Shown: positions 31,554-41,032 of the stretch, in pieces
Layout: each line of letters opens with the position of its first letter
Numbering within the stretch: position 1 is the stretch's first letter
Source of the DNA: JABCPE02 sp963518955
GTDB lineage: Bacteria; Bacteroidota; Bacteroidia; Flavobacteriales; Weeksellaceae
Direction: 5' to 3'
Length of the DNA: 64,000 nt
Assembly: GCA_963518955.1 (NCBI GenBank)
Contig: CAUQKI010000006.1
Coordinates: 1 to 64,000 of the forward strand
The notes under the pieces: generated by a model
What the model was told of the DNA's origin: nothing
Databases searched by the model: none
The model's input: the letters and a program-made list of their open reading frames with translations, nothing else
Position numbers and translations under genes: made by a program

Positions 31554-32837
31554 ATGAAGAAGAAATTGTCAATTCAAAAAATCCTAATTACCTCTTTCGC
31601 TATGTTTTCTATGATATTTGGTGGAGGTAATTTCATTCTGCCGCCTCTTTTGGGCATCAAGGCTGCCGATTCTTGGGATGTTGTAGCGATTGCATTTGGT
31701 ATTTCTGGTGTTTTGATTCCTCTTATGGGCATTATTGCACAGGCAAAAATACAGGGAACTGTAATAGATTTCGGGAAAAAGGTGCATCCAGTGTTTGCGC
31801 TAGTTATAGGAATTTTGATTTACGGCATTTGTCTTTCTTTTCCTATACCGCGCACAGCATCAGTAGCTTACGAACTTTCCGTAAAGGACAGCATCGAGAT
31901 TTCTTCTCTATGGTTTGGAGTTATTTATTTCTCGCTGGTGATGTATCTTTGTTTCAACCGAGGCAAGATACTGGACATTTTGGGCGAATATCTCACTCCT
32001 ATCCTATTGATAATCATTTTGACTATCATTTTAGGAGCGGTATTCTTTGTCGATAACGAAATCCCAAAATCAAATTTAGAAAAACCCTTTTCATTAGGGC
32101 TTTTAGAGGGCTACCAGACCTTTGACGGAATGGCATCCATCATCATAGGTGCAGTAATCATCACCTCCCTAAATATGGATGATTCACTAGACTTTTCACA
32201 AAAAAGAAGACTTACCATCTATGCAGGATTGATAAGCGGTTTGGCGCTGTTCATCATTTATGCAGGGTTTATCTATACAGGAGCAGTGCTAAAATCTCAT
32301 TTCCCATCAGATGATATTTCCCGTTCGGAGGTTCTTTCGAAGGTAAGCTGGCATATTTTGGGCAATATCGGGAAAACTCTACTAAGTGTAAGTGTCAGCA
32401 TCGCTTGTTTCACTACTGCTGTCGGTATCATTACGGGAGCAGCAGATTTTATGAAAAATATTTTCGGAAATTCTGAAATGGTCTACAAGCTGGTGGTGGT
32501 TTTCTCTTGTATTTTAGGAGTTTTTGTAGGGCAGACAGGTGTAGAAAACATTGTAGCCGTTGCAGTTCCTGTGCTTGTACTGATTTATCCTGTCATCATG
32601 GTGCTTATTTTGCTTAATTTCGTTCCAGAGAGCTGGACTTCGGTTTCTATTTTCAGAGGCGTCACATTAGTTGCTGGGATATTTGCGATACCAGATTTTA
32701 TGATAACCATTGGTTTTGAGGGCTTTCAGCCTATTCATGACTATCTTCCTCTTGCCTCTTACGGCTTGGCTTGGCTGCTGCCTTGTCTTTTTGTTTGGTT
32801 TGTTTTATTTATTATCCAAAAAAATAAAAGACTTTAA
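31554..32837 (+). CDS. brnQ: Branched-chain amino acid transporter, LIVCS family
   Basis: Sodium- or proton-coupled permease for Leu, Ile and Val in the inner membrane. About 12 hydrophobic segments are visible. The N-terminal family signature is FAMFSMIFGGGNFILPPLLG (residues about 15-34), where the Gly-rich turn is characteristic. I use the ATG at 31554 (427 aa) because the frame extension to 31524 runs through the TATTTTTG promoter box. Length and topology are normal for BrnQ. Confidence 0.9.
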   Translation: MKKKLSIQKILITSFAMFSMIFGGGNFILPPLLGIKAADSWDVVAIAFGISGVLIPLMGIIAQAKIQGTVIDFGKKVHPVFALVIGILIYGICLSFPIPRTASVAYELSVKDSIEISSLWFGVIYFSLVMYLCFNRGKILDILGEYLTPILLIIILTIILGAVFFVDNEIPKSNLEKPFSLGLLEGYQTFDGMASIIIGAVIITSLNMDDSLDFSQKRRLTIYAGLISGLALFIIYAGFIYTGAVLKSHFPSDDISRSEVLSKVSWHILGNIGKTLLSVSVSIACFTTAVGIITGAADFMKNIFGNSEMVYKLVVVFSCILGVFVGQTGVENIVAVAVPVLVLIYPVIMVLILLNFVPESWTSVSIFRGVTLVAGIFAIPDFMITIGFEGFQPIHDYLPLASYGLAWLLPCLFVWFVLFIIQKNKRL

Positions 32838-32877
32838 CATTTTTTTAACTAAATAAAAGACAATATGCCGTTTTCAG

Positions 32878-32906
32878 TGTTATAAATTGTTAAAAATTAG
32901 GCATTT
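32878..32906 (+). repeat. Dispersed 29-nt repeat, copy 1
   Basis: This 29-nt stretch matches 41033-41061 at 26 positions, on the same strand. It lies just upstream of the -7 box at 32920. Confidence 0.55.
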
Positions 32907-32919
32907 CTATTTTTATGCG

Positions 32920-32927
32920 TAATTTTG
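32920..32927 (+). promoter_or_regulatory. -7 promoter box of the glucosaminidase gene
   Basis: TAATTTTG matches TAnnTTTG and ends 18 nt before the ATG at 32946. The dispersed repeat sits where a -33 element would be. Confidence 0.55.
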
Positions 32928-32945
32928 CAACCAAATTTAAATGAT

Positions 32946-33416
32946 ATGAAAAACGAAATTAATTATTTGAAAGTAGTAATCATGAGTTTGGTTTTAACAT
33001 TATTTTCTGTTTCAGCAAATGCTCAGCAAAAAAAACACAACTACATCACAACTAATGAGCAGCTAGCAGAAGAGTTATCCGAAAAATACGGAATACCAAG
33101 TGGAGTTATCCTAGCTGTAGCCTTTGTAGAGACAGGCGGCGGAACAAGTAAAGGAGCTAAAACTTACAACAACCATTTTGGAATTGTAGGTAAGAATACA
33201 GTAACAAAATCAAAATACAAAAGTTTTGATTCCACAAGAGAAAGCTATGAGGCTTTCTGTCAGATTCTCTCAAGAAAAAAATACTACTCAGATTTAAAAG
33301 GTATCAAAGATACAGCTGAATGGGTAAAAGCCATAGCCGCAGCGGGATATTCTACACAGCCTGTAGAATGGAAAAAAAGAGTCAAAATGATTATCGAAAA
33401 ATTTAATTTATCTTAA
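32946..33416 (+). CDS. Secreted N-acetylglucosaminidase-domain protein (peptidoglycan hydrolase)
   Basis: A 156-aa secreted enzyme of the FlgJ-like glucosaminidase family. The signal peptide is IMSLVLTLFSVSANAQ. The catalytic-domain start is SEKYGIPSGVILAVAFVETG, in which the Glu of VETG is the catalytic acid. The Tyr/Asn-rich motif AKTYNNHFGIVGK follows, then FDSTRESYEAFCQIL. I use the ATG at 32946; an extension of seven codons upstream would start inside the promoter box. A terminator follows the stop. Expected role: peptidoglycan remodelling or cell separation. Confidence 0.85.
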   Translation: MKNEINYLKVVIMSLVLTLFSVSANAQQKKHNYITTNEQLAEELSEKYGIPSGVILAVAFVETGGGTSKGAKTYNNHFGIVGKNTVTKSKYKSFDSTRESYEAFCQILSRKKYYSDLKGIKDTAEWVKAIAAAGYSTQPVEWKKRVKMIIEKFNLS

Positions 33417-33422
33417 AAACAC

Positions 33423-33454
33423 AAGCTGTCTGAAAATTCAGACAGCTTTTTTAT
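33423..33454 (+). terminator. Terminator after the glucosaminidase gene
   Basis: AAGCTGTCTGAA (33423-33434) pairs with TTCAGACAGCTT (33437-33448), followed by TTTT. Confidence 0.85.
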
Positions 33455-33484
33455 TTAAAATTTGTTCGGTTTATACAAAATAAA

Positions 33485-33492
33485 TAAATTTG
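33485..33492 (+). promoter_or_regulatory. -7 promoter box of the SGNH-MBOAT operon
   Basis: TAAATTTG matches TAnnTTTG. The longest reading frame of the next gene begins with the TTG inside this box, so the real start must be further downstream. Confidence 0.55.
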
Positions 33493-33519
33493 CGCTTCGT
33501 TGTAATAAAAAAAATTATT

Positions 33520-34869
33520 TTGAATAATAATAGAATTCACAGGGTGGTAATCTTGGTTACCTCCTGTTTTTTGGTCTATCTGTCAGCATCTATCCTATCA
33601 TATGTATATGGATGGAAGTTTGAAGCTTTTGATAAAATAAATTTGGTTTCTGATATTTTTAAAAAATCAGAAGAAGAACAAAATGCGAGTGGTGAATCCA
33701 CTATCGCAGGGAAAACAGCAGAAAAACCTGCTAAAGAAGCCGCACAAGAGGATTTTGAACTGTATAAAAAACCTGAACTTATCACTAATTTTCACAAAGG
33801 AGACAGCGTGGTTGCTTTGCCTATTTTAGCTCAGAAATTAACTGAACTAAAAAATACAGGCAAAGGCAAAATCCGTATCGCCTACTTTGGAGACAGTATG
33901 ATAGAGGGCGACCTCATCACCCAAACGCTGAGAAAACTTCTACAGCAGGAATTTGGCGGGCAGGGAGTTGGTTTTCTGCCGATGCATTCTAATGTAGCAC
34001 AGTTTCGCCAGACTGCGAGAATTTCTGGAACAGGCTGGGAAAGCACGAATTTCATGACTCCTAAAGCACAAAATATGTACATCTCTGGGCATACTTTCAG
34101 AGGAGCAGGAAGTGGAACTTACCAAGACAGAACCCTCACAGATGGCACTTTACCTATTCAAAAATATATTCTCTATGGAAAAACAGAAGGTGCTGAAATA
34201 GAGATAGATGGAATGGAACACACATTACAAGGAAATCATTTGGTTAATAGAAAAATATTAGCTGATAATACCGATAACACCCTAAAAATCAGATCTAAAA
34301 CATCTTCATTACCAATATTCGGAGTTGGTTTTGAATCTGAAAATGGTGTGATTTTGGATAATTTCTCTTTCCGAGGAATCACAGGTGTGGAATTGAGCAA
34401 AATAAATGAGGATTTCTTAGCATCAATCCAAGAAGCCAATCCTTATGATTTGATTGTATTTCAGTATGGTGTAAATCTTTTATTTAGACCAAAAGATACC
34501 AACTATTCTCATTATGAAAAAATGATGCAGCCTATACTGAGCAAAATGCGAAAAGCCTTCCCTAAAACTGATTTCTTGCTGGTAAGTACCGCAGACAGGG
34601 CGTTTAGATACGGCGGAGAATACAAAACGGCTATCGGTATTCCTAATCTGATACAAACTCAAGCGAAACTTGCTTTTGATAACAAAATGGCATTTTATAA
34701 CCAATTCGAATCCATGGGTGGAGAAAACTCCATCGTAAGATGGGCTACACAAAGTCCACCACTGGCAAATAAAGACTACATCCACCCGAATGGAAAAGGT
34801 GCAGAGGTTTTAGCCGAAAAAATATACAACGCAATCATCCAAGACTACAAAAAATACAAACGAAAATAA
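33520..34869 (+). CDS. SGNH-hydrolase-fold protein of an O-acetylation system
   Basis: A membrane-anchored SGNH/GDSL protein. One membrane helix (RVVILVTSCFLVYLSASIL) is followed by a linker rich in Ala, Glu and Lys. The SGNH domain begins with IAYFGDSMIEGDL (block I, catalytic Ser) and ends with KDYIHPNGKGAEVLA (block V, His). The block with LIVFQYGVNLLF supplies the conserved Gly/Asn positions. The first codon is uncertain. I use TTG at 33520 because the frame start at 33490 is inside a promoter box. It is directly followed by the MBOAT gene (adjacent stop and start), so it is the probable O-acetyl acceptor partner or transferase. Confidence 0.8.
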   Translation: MNNNRIHRVVILVTSCFLVYLSASILSYVYGWKFEAFDKINLVSDIFKKSEEEQNASGESTIAGKTAEKPAKEAAQEDFELYKKPELITNFHKGDSVVALPILAQKLTELKNTGKGKIRIAYFGDSMIEGDLITQTLRKLLQQEFGGQGVGFLPMHSNVAQFRQTARISGTGWESTNFMTPKAQNMYISGHTFRGAGSGTYQDRTLTDGTLPIQKYILYGKTEGAEIEIDGMEHTLQGNHLVNRKILADNTDNTLKIRSKTSSLPIFGVGFESENGVILDNFSFRGITGVELSKINEDFLASIQEANPYDLIVFQYGVNLLFRPKDTNYSHYEKMMQPILSKMRKAFPKTDFLLVSTADRAFRYGGEYKTAIGIPNLIQTQAKLAFDNKMAFYNQFESMGGENSIVRWATQSPPLANKDYIHPNGKGAEVLAEKIYNAIIQDYKKYKRK

Positions 34870-36531
34870 ATGAAACCATTACAAGAATTTTTTGCAACAT
34901 TTGACTGGAACGCTTTCTTACAGCAGTTTCTATATGATAGTAAAAACCCGTTGCTGTTTAACAATGGTTTTTTCGTGTATTTTTTCACACTATTTATTTT
35001 ATTATTCTTTGCTTTAAGAAATCACCATAAAGCTCGTAGATATGTCTTCTGCCTTTTTTCGCTTTATTTTTTCTATAAGGCGAGTGGCTGGTTTGTCGGC
35101 TTGGTGCTGATTTCGGCAGTGGTGGATTTCTTTTTATCCAACGCTATCTATAGAGAAGAGAGCAAAAGCAAGAAAAAATTCCTGCTGGTTCTGAGTATTT
35201 TATTTAACCTCGGAATGCTTTTCTATTTTAAATACACGGATTTCTTCATCGAGATTTCTAATTCTCTATTTGATACTAATTTTAATCCTTTGAACCTTAT
35301 TCTTCCGATAGGGATTTCGTTCTATACTTTTGAAAATCTCAGCTATACGGTAGATGTTTATCGTGGAGAATTTAAGCCAGCAAATAAATTTTCTGATTAT
35401 CTTTTGTTCTTGGCGTTTTTCCCAAAACTGATGATGGGACCTATCGTTCGTGCGCATGATTTCGTTCCACAGATTAATGAACCATATGTGATTTCGGAAC
35501 GCGACTTCGCAAAAGGTTTTTTCCTAATTATTTCAGGACTAATAAAAAAACTGGTTATATCAGACTACATCACCCTAAACATGGTGGATTATATGTTTGA
35601 TAATCCTGCTCTGCACACAGGTGTAGAAAACCTGATGGCAGTCTATGGCTATGCTATGGTGATATATTGTGATTTTAGTGGTTATAGTGAGATTGCGATA
35701 GGTATTGCTCTTTGGTTAGGGTTTAAAATCCCTCCTAATTTCATGTCGCCATATCAGAGTTTAAACATCACCGAATTTTGGAGAAGATGGCATATTTCTC
35801 TATCTACATGGCTGAAGGACTATCTTTACATTCCATTAGGAGGAAACAGAAATTTCTCAGCAGCTTCTTTCATTTTTGTGGGAGGATTCCTTGTGGGTTC
35901 TTTCATCATGGGAGTAGAGCTGTTCCACTTATCCAATTTTTGGGCAGCAGTGGTTTCTGCAGTTTTATTATTGATTTTTATAATTCCTGCAGTAATCACA
36001 AGAAAAACCAGTGGAATTGCAGCCAATTTTAACCTATTGACTACCATGCTTTTGGGAGGATTTTGGCACGGAGCCAGTTGGAATTTCATCATCTGGGGAG
36101 CCATCCATGGTGTAGGACTTGGGATTCATAAAATATGGATGCTGCTGACTGATAAAAGCTTTGCAGCCTTTAACCAAAGCCGAATTTACAAAATCATATC
36201 TGGTATTTTGACTTTCCATTTTGTTTGTTTTGCTTGGATTTTCTTTAAAGCTGAAGATTTAGAAATCGCTAAAACGATGATTTATCAAATCTTTAACAAC
36301 TTTGATATCAGCGTATTTGGTCCTTTTTATGATAATTATAAAGGCGTAGTATGGATGATTTTAGCAGCGATGGTTTTACATTTAGTTCCTGATAATCTGG
36401 CTGATAAAATAATCGCAAGAACCAAAACCATTCCTATGGTAGTCTATATTTTGGTTTTCTTCCTGTTTTTGATTCTTTATGGATATTTCAAATCTGCGGA
36501 ACAAGTAATGCCTATTTACTTACAATTCTAA
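34870..36531 (+). CDS. MBOAT-family membrane O-acyltransferase
   Basis: A polytopic inner-membrane O-acyltransferase with about 10-12 helices. It matches the AlgI/DltB/PatA class: the segment LPIGISFYTFENLSYTVDVY is a conserved block, PKLMMGPIVRAHDF another, and the catalytic His sits in GGFWHGASWNFIIWG. Members move acetyl or acyl groups across the membrane for addition to polysaccharide or peptidoglycan. With the upstream SGNH protein it forms a two-gene O-acetylation system. The target is not known from sequence; peptidoglycan and exopolysaccharide are both plausible. Confidence 0.9.
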   Translation: MKPLQEFFATFDWNAFLQQFLYDSKNPLLFNNGFFVYFFTLFILLFFALRNHHKARRYVFCLFSLYFFYKASGWFVGLVLISAVVDFFLSNAIYREESKSKKKFLLVLSILFNLGMLFYFKYTDFFIEISNSLFDTNFNPLNLILPIGISFYTFENLSYTVDVYRGEFKPANKFSDYLLFLAFFPKLMMGPIVRAHDFVPQINEPYVISERDFAKGFFLIISGLIKKLVISDYITLNMVDYMFDNPALHTGVENLMAVYGYAMVIYCDFSGYSEIAIGIALWLGFKIPPNFMSPYQSLNITEFWRRWHISLSTWLKDYLYIPLGGNRNFSAASFIFVGGFLVGSFIMGVELFHLSNFWAAVVSAVLLLIFIIPAVITRKTSGIAANFNLLTTMLLGGFWHGASWNFIIWGAIHGVGLGIHKIWMLLTDKSFAAFNQSRIYKIISGILTFHFVCFAWIFFKAEDLEIAKTMIYQIFNNFDISVFGPFYDNYKGVVWMILAAMVLHLVPDNLADKIIARTKTIPMVVYILVFFLFLILYGYFKSAEQVMPIYLQF

Positions 36532-36551
36532 TTAAAAACATAAAACACAAT

Positions 36552-36590
36552 AAAAAAAACTAACCTCCATTTTTAGGAGGTTAGTTTTTT
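36552..36590. terminator. Bidirectional terminator between convergent genes
   Basis: CTAACCTCC (36560-36568) pairs with GGAGGTTAG (36576-36584), flanked by A and T runs, so it can stop transcription from both sides. Confidence 0.8.
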
Positions 36591-36599
36591 ATTTTAAAA

Positions 36600-37550
36600 T
36601 TATTCTTCTACATAGTCTGAATCTGCTGTGGCTATTGGCTGCTGCTCATAGGTTTTATATTTCTGAGCATTAGTATCATAGATTACAACCAAACCTCCTA
36701 CTTCATTGCTGATAAGAACACCATCACGAGGAGCTTTTATGAAAGAAGAGCTATTCATATAGATAGACGCTCCTTTAGAAAAGGATTTTAGTTTCAACTT
36801 GTCATTATAATTCTCCGCGAAACTCACATAAGGCTTTTTAGTGACTTTGTTTATACTAATGATAACCAATCTACTCACTTGACCTTCATTATCATCCAAA
36901 ATCACAGCATAATCCTTCACACCATCCCCATCAAAATCCCCTGTGCTAAGTGTAGATTTGGCACGGTCTGCATTCTGAGTAACATTATAAGTTCTACCAT
37001 CATGATAGCCATCAGCCTCCAAAATCACTTTTTTCACCCCTGGAGGAAGTGAGGAAAATGGAGGAAGCGAAAAACTATTTTTGAACTCCGTAAAACTATA
37101 AGAATCTATCAAAACCTCATCATCCACTGAAATAGGATACTGCTTGGTGCTAGGAACTTTATGTGGATTGTTCAGATAGATAATGCTGTTTCCAGAAGAG
37201 GATTTTTCCTCATCCAAATACACCTCATCACCAAAATTCAGCTTTTGACCATTTGGCAGGGTAAGAGTATTACTGATTACTTTATACAAAGTATACGGGT
37301 CATACTCACCCTCATAATCACCTGATAATGAGTCTTTTTTAGCTACTTTTACTGAATCTTTATTCACTAGGGCTGAATCATTCTGAGAAACGACTTTTTC
37401 TGCATCCTTGTTTTTACCAAAGAAAACAAAATAGCCACTCACTCCCAAAATCAGCGCTCCTATGATAGAAAAAGCGATATACAGAGACCTTTTGGATATT
37501 TTTATCTCATCGTTTTTCTGTTCCTGATTTTCATTGTTTAGATTTTCCAT
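36600..37550 (-). CDS. Hypothetical membrane-anchored protein with an FG-GAP-like segment
   Basis: A 316-aa protein with one N-terminal membrane helix (SLYIAFSIIGALILGVSGYF) and a soluble part outside. The segment STGDFDGDGVKDYAVILDDN is a calcium-binding FG-GAP/VCBS-type repeat; the following sequence reads VSRLVIISINK. It resembles the 245-aa protein at 25338 only in this segment. The family and function are not known. It is separated by 64 nt from the next gene on the strand. Confidence 0.55.
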   Translation of the reverse strand: MENLNNENQEQKNDEIKISKRSLYIAFSIIGALILGVSGYFVFFGKNKDAEKVVSQNDSALVNKDSVKVAKKDSLSGDYEGEYDPYTLYKVISNTLTLPNGQKLNFGDEVYLDEEKSSSGNSIIYLNNPHKVPSTKQYPISVDDEVLIDSYSFTEFKNSFSLPPFSSLPPGVKKVILEADGYHDGRTYNVTQNADRAKSTLSTGDFDGDGVKDYAVILDDNEGQVSRLVIISINKVTKKPYVSFAENYNDKLKLKSFSKGASIYMNSSSFIKAPRDGVLISNEVGGLVVIYDTNAQKYKTYEQQPIATADSDYVEE

Positions 37551-37614
37551 TATTTTTTATTTTTAAACAAAGATAATAAATAACTTAGTTCTAAACAATG
37601 GGTTTTATGAGGAT

Positions 37615-37905
37615 TTACAGCATGATAACACCGTCTATTTTGGCCACTTCTTTGTAAAGTCGAATTACATGGTCTGCATCTAAAACAAAGCAAGAAATAC
37701 TACAACTTATGTATTTAGCATTGCTGCTTTCATTAGTCGTGATGCTGTATTCTAAGCCGTCAAATATTCTGTAAATTTCAGCAAGTCTCTCGCTGTCGTT
37801 GATGAGAATGAATTTGTAGAGATAATTTTCTGGAAAATTATGATGTTCTTCTAAATTGATTCTCAGATTTTTATAAAATTCTTCTACTCTATTGGTTTGT
37901 TCCAT
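37615..37905 (-). CDS. DUF493 family protein (YbeD-like)
   Basis: A 96-aa protein matching the DUF493 ferredoxin-like alpha/beta fold: NFPENYLYKFILIND is the first strand-helix boundary, and the ending YKEVAKIDGVIML gives the 'Vk.vL' terminal strand. E. coli YbeD belongs to this family. The function is not established. It starts 5 nt before the next gene's stop and is probably co-transcribed with the marC-like gene. Confidence 0.85.
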   Translation of the reverse strand: MEQTNRVEEFYKNLRINLEEHHNFPENYLYKFILINDSERLAEIYRIFDGLEYSITTNESSNAKYISCSISCFVLDADHVIRLYKEVAKIDGVIML

Positions 37906-37910
37906 TTCTT

Positions 37911-38513
37911 CTAATTTATTTGGTTAGAAAAAGTGTTTATCAGCTGAACTAAATTAGCCATAAACATTTTAATGGAAATTGCCAACAAAATTATACCAAA
38001 TGCTTTTTTGAGAACCATAAGTGTCCCTTCGTTTATTTTTTTGGACAAAAAGTCAGATGATTTTAAAATAATGTAAACAAATATCATATTGAGCAAAATA
38101 GCAATGACAATATTGATAACATGATTATTTGCACGAAGCGAAAGCGTTGCTGTAAGAGAACCCGCTCCCGCTACCAAAGGAAACGCAATAGGAATGATAG
38201 AAGCCGCCTTCATTTCTTCGTTTTTATGAATATCTATTCCCAATATCATTTCCAAAGCAATGATGAAAACAACGAATGCCCCTGCAATAGCAAACGAATT
38301 AATATCTAAACCGATGATTTTCAGTAATTTATCTCCCAAAAATAAAAAAGAGAGCATAATCCCGGTTGCTACAATGGTTGCTTTTTCAGATTCTATTTTT
38401 CCAAATTTTTTCCTTAAACTCACAAAAATAGGAATAGAACCAATGATGTCAATAATGGCAAATAAAACCAAAAAACATGTGATAATTTCGTCAAATGAGA
38501 TAGCTTCCAGCAT
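37911..38513 (-). CDS. MarC-family membrane protein
   Basis: A 200-aa polytopic membrane protein with six likely helices: the N-terminal FDEIITCFLVLFAIIDIIGSIPIF is the family start, and the block PIAFPLVAGAGSLTATLSL is the conserved Gly-rich loop. MarC-like (NAAT) proteins are putative small-molecule exporters with no settled substrate. It is the second gene of a small operon with the DUF493 gene. Confidence 0.85.
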   Translation of the reverse strand: MLEAISFDEIITCFLVLFAIIDIIGSIPIFVSLRKKFGKIESEKATIVATGIMLSFLFLGDKLLKIIGLDINSFAIAGAFVVFIIALEMILGIDIHKNEEMKAASIIPIAFPLVAGAGSLTATLSLRANNHVINIVIAILLNMIFVYIILKSSDFLSKKINEGTLMVLKKAFGIILLAISIKMFMANLVQLINTFSNQIN

Positions 38514-38557
38514 AGATTAGTTTTTAAAATTTTCTCAAAAATATGAATATTTTTTAA

Positions 38558-40258
38558 CTATTCCATAATTTTAGTGTAAAATTTGACGATGTCATTATAG
38601 AATTCATATAAATCCCCATGAACAGGAGCATATTTTGCTTCTTGAATTTTTGTTCTAAATCTCTCAAAATCCTGCACAAAATCAGCATTTTCTGTTTCTT
38701 CTAAAAACTCTAAAATGGTTTGGTTTTTCAGCCTTTTTATTTGATTTTCAGCTTCTTCATGAAGTTCCTGATAGTTTTCAAAGAAACTTGCAGAATCCCC
38801 CTTATCCACAGCATTTTTTATCGCCCCGAAATAATACTCTTTCCCAATAGAAATATTTTCCTTTAATAATTCTTCGGTTTCGGCTATGGTCGTTATTTTA
38901 TTGTCTGATTGTACATTGTTCCATTGTTTAGGTTTCTTTTTTCTAAATGTAAAGAAATAAATCGCTAAAAGAGAACCAAATACAAGAAGTCCTATTCCTG
39001 CAAATTTTCCAAAATCAAAGGTTTCCGCTTCATCTTCCTCTTCTGAAACTGGCAGGAGATTTACTTTTTTCAGAATATGCCCTGTATCATCCATGACTTT
39101 ATTTAGAGTGGATTTTGGAGCATTCATATCATCTTTAGACAATGATAATATTTTTATATTGTCTGAATCTATGGTCTGGTATTGTTTTTCATCAATATCG
39201 AAATAAGCAAAATTTTCGTAGTGAATAGTAATTTCGCCTTCTTTTTTAGGGATAATCACATAGTGGTCTGTTTTCTCGCCAGAGAACTCAGATTCTTTAA
39301 GGTCTATTTTTTGATTCGGTTTAAGGATTGTATAATCATCTGATTTTACGATTTTTGGAAGCTCTATGTCTGCAAGATTTCCTTTTCCTTTCAGCCTCAC
39401 AAAGACATCCATAGGTTGATTAACTTCCACTTCTTCTTTTGGAATTTCTACTTTTAAATCAAACTTTCCTACAGCATTCTTGAAACTGCTCGGTGCGCCT
39501 TCAGGAAGTTTTTTCACATGAATTCTAAGAGGATTGGATAATATTCTTTCTTCATTAAAAAGGGCAGTTGCGGGAGATACGATGAAATTTCCTTCCTTCT
39601 CTGGGACAACCACGAATGAGGCTATTACCTGCATCGCCATTTCATCGCTTTTATCTATCTCTATATCTTCTCTCTTTAGATTTACGGTATGGATTTTTTT
39701 TGTATTCTGAGGAAGTTTTATATGATTTACTTTTCTAAAATCTTGATAATTATGAGGATTTGCTTTTAGTTTTAAAACCACATTAACTGGCTGATTTTCA
39801 TAAACATCCTTATTCAAAACCTCCATGACCATAGAAACACTTCTTCCCCATGTGTCATTTTTTCGTTTCCCATCTCTCACCAAAATTTCAAATGGCTCAG
39901 ACCTGTATGTCTTTCCGTTTACCTGCACCAATGCGCTTCCTATTCTAGTTTTTCCTGCATGTTTAGGCTGTAAAATAAGATGATATAGGACTTGCCTTAC
40001 CACATTTCCTGTTTCTGGATCTATGGCTGCTACGGATTCTGTAGCGTTTCCGAGGATTTCAAATTTTGATAAATCAGGAAGTCTCACAGGCGACTGCTGC
40101 TGGTAGTTTTCCCCGATAATTTCAAGTCCAATACTCAAATTAAACGGTTCCCTTACTTGGTATTCTTTGGTATCTGTTTCGGACAAAAGAGTTACTTGTC
40201 CATATCCAAATATGGGCAAAATAAATAATAATATGTAAGCTCTCAGTCTCATTACCAA
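38558..40258 (-). CDS. batD: BatD-like oxygen tolerance protein
   Basis: A 566-aa periplasmic-facing protein with a signal peptide (AYILLFILPIFGYGQ) and a C-terminal membrane helix (FAGIGLLVFGSLLAIYFFTF). The body consists of repeated Ig-like beta domains with spaced Pro/Val runs, as in BatD proteins of Bacteroidota. The last 100 residues are helical and acidic (TEELLKENISIGKEYYF). It follows the TPR gene with a 7-nt overlap. Its role in the Bat system is to assist periplasmic oxidative-stress tolerance; the molecular activity is unknown. Confidence 0.85.
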   Translation of the reverse strand: MVMRLRAYILLFILPIFGYGQVTLLSETDTKEYQVREPFNLSIGLEIIGENYQQQSPVRLPDLSKFEILGNATESVAAIDPETGNVVRQVLYHLILQPKHAGKTRIGSALVQVNGKTYRSEPFEILVRDGKRKNDTWGRSVSMVMEVLNKDVYENQPVNVVLKLKANPHNYQDFRKVNHIKLPQNTKKIHTVNLKREDIEIDKSDEMAMQVIASFVVVPEKEGNFIVSPATALFNEERILSNPLRIHVKKLPEGAPSSFKNAVGKFDLKVEIPKEEVEVNQPMDVFVRLKGKGNLADIELPKIVKSDDYTILKPNQKIDLKESEFSGEKTDHYVIIPKKEGEITIHYENFAYFDIDEKQYQTIDSDNIKILSLSKDDMNAPKSTLNKVMDDTGHILKKVNLLPVSEEEDEAETFDFGKFAGIGLLVFGSLLAIYFFTFRKKKPKQWNNVQSDNKITTIAETEELLKENISIGKEYYFGAIKNAVDKGDSASFFENYQELHEEAENQIKRLKNQTILEFLEETENADFVQDFERFRTKIQEAKYAPVHGDLYEFYNDIVKFYTKIME

Positions 40259-40980
40259 TCTTTACGATTGCTCTGCGGCTGGGCATATCCCTGCTTTCCC
40301 AGAGCCCTTTTAGCTGTGTTTCGTTCCCGTTCTTCTATGTATCGTAATAGTTCTTTTTCCAGTTCCTTTGGCTGATTGGGTTCTTCTTTGTTAGAATTAT
40401 CCTCTTGCTGTTGGCTGTCTTGTTGCTCTTTTTTAAATTTATCATTCTCTGGAGCATACATATCCATAGGATTTTCTTTTCCCCCTTTATTTTGCTCGTT
40501 ATTTTGTTGCTGTTGAGATTGTTGCTGGTCTTGTTCCTGCTGTTGTTGCTTGGAATCCTTTTTCTGCAGAGCGATTTGCAGATTTTTTAAGATAGTTTGA
40601 TTATTTGGGTCTAATTTTAGGGCCTGTTTATAAGAATCTATGGCCTCTTTTTGCTGTTTATTTTTGAAATAAGCGTTACCCAAATTATACAGAGTAGCTG
40701 TTTTTTGCTCTTTGGTTTTTGCGTTTTTTAATGCTTTTTGGTAGGTAGAAACAGCATCAGAATATTGATTTTTCTTATATAGAGCATTTCCCAGATTGTA
40801 CTGAGCCCTGAAATCCTCTGACTTACCTTGCAGGGTCTTCAGATAATGATACGACGCATCATCAAAGTCGCCTTTCTCAAAACTCTGGTTCCCTCTATGT
40901 GTATGAACATCACTGCTCACCTGTGCAGAGACCTGCATCACAAAAACCAAACTATATAGAACTAATAAAACTCTTGCCAT
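40252..40980 (-). CDS. batC: Tetratricopeptide repeat protein (BatC-like)
   Basis: A 242-aa TPR protein. A signal peptide (LLVLYSLVFVMQVSAQ) precedes three TPR units (NQSFEKGDFDDASYHYLKTL, NALYKKNQYSDAVSTYQKAL, NAYFKNKQQKEAIDSYKQAL). The C-terminal third is a low-complexity Gln-rich tract followed by a basic tail. I choose the ATG at 40980; the frame start at 40995 lies in the TACTTTTG box. It overlaps batD by 7 nt. Expected to be a periplasmic scaffold for the Bat complex. Confidence 0.85.
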   Translation of the reverse strand: MARVLLVLYSLVFVMQVSAQVSSDVHTHRGNQSFEKGDFDDASYHYLKTLQGKSEDFRAQYNLGNALYKKNQYSDAVSTYQKALKNAKTKEQKTATLYNLGNAYFKNKQQKEAIDSYKQALKLDPNNQTILKNLQIALQKKDSKQQQQEQDQQQSQQQQNNEQNKGGKENPMDMYAPENDKFKKEQQDSQQQEDNSNKEEPNQPKELEKELLRYIEERERNTAKRALGKQGYAQPQSNRKDW

Positions 40981-40992
40981 ATATTTATTAGG

Positions 40993-41000
40993 CAAAAGTA
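40993..41000 (-). promoter_or_regulatory. -7 promoter box before the TPR gene
   Basis: On the minus strand TACTTTTG matches TAnnTTTG. Transcription would start about 5-7 nt before the ATG at 40980. Confidence 0.5.
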
Positions 41001-41032
41001 AACTTTCTTTTGTTAAAAAAGAAGCTGTTTTG

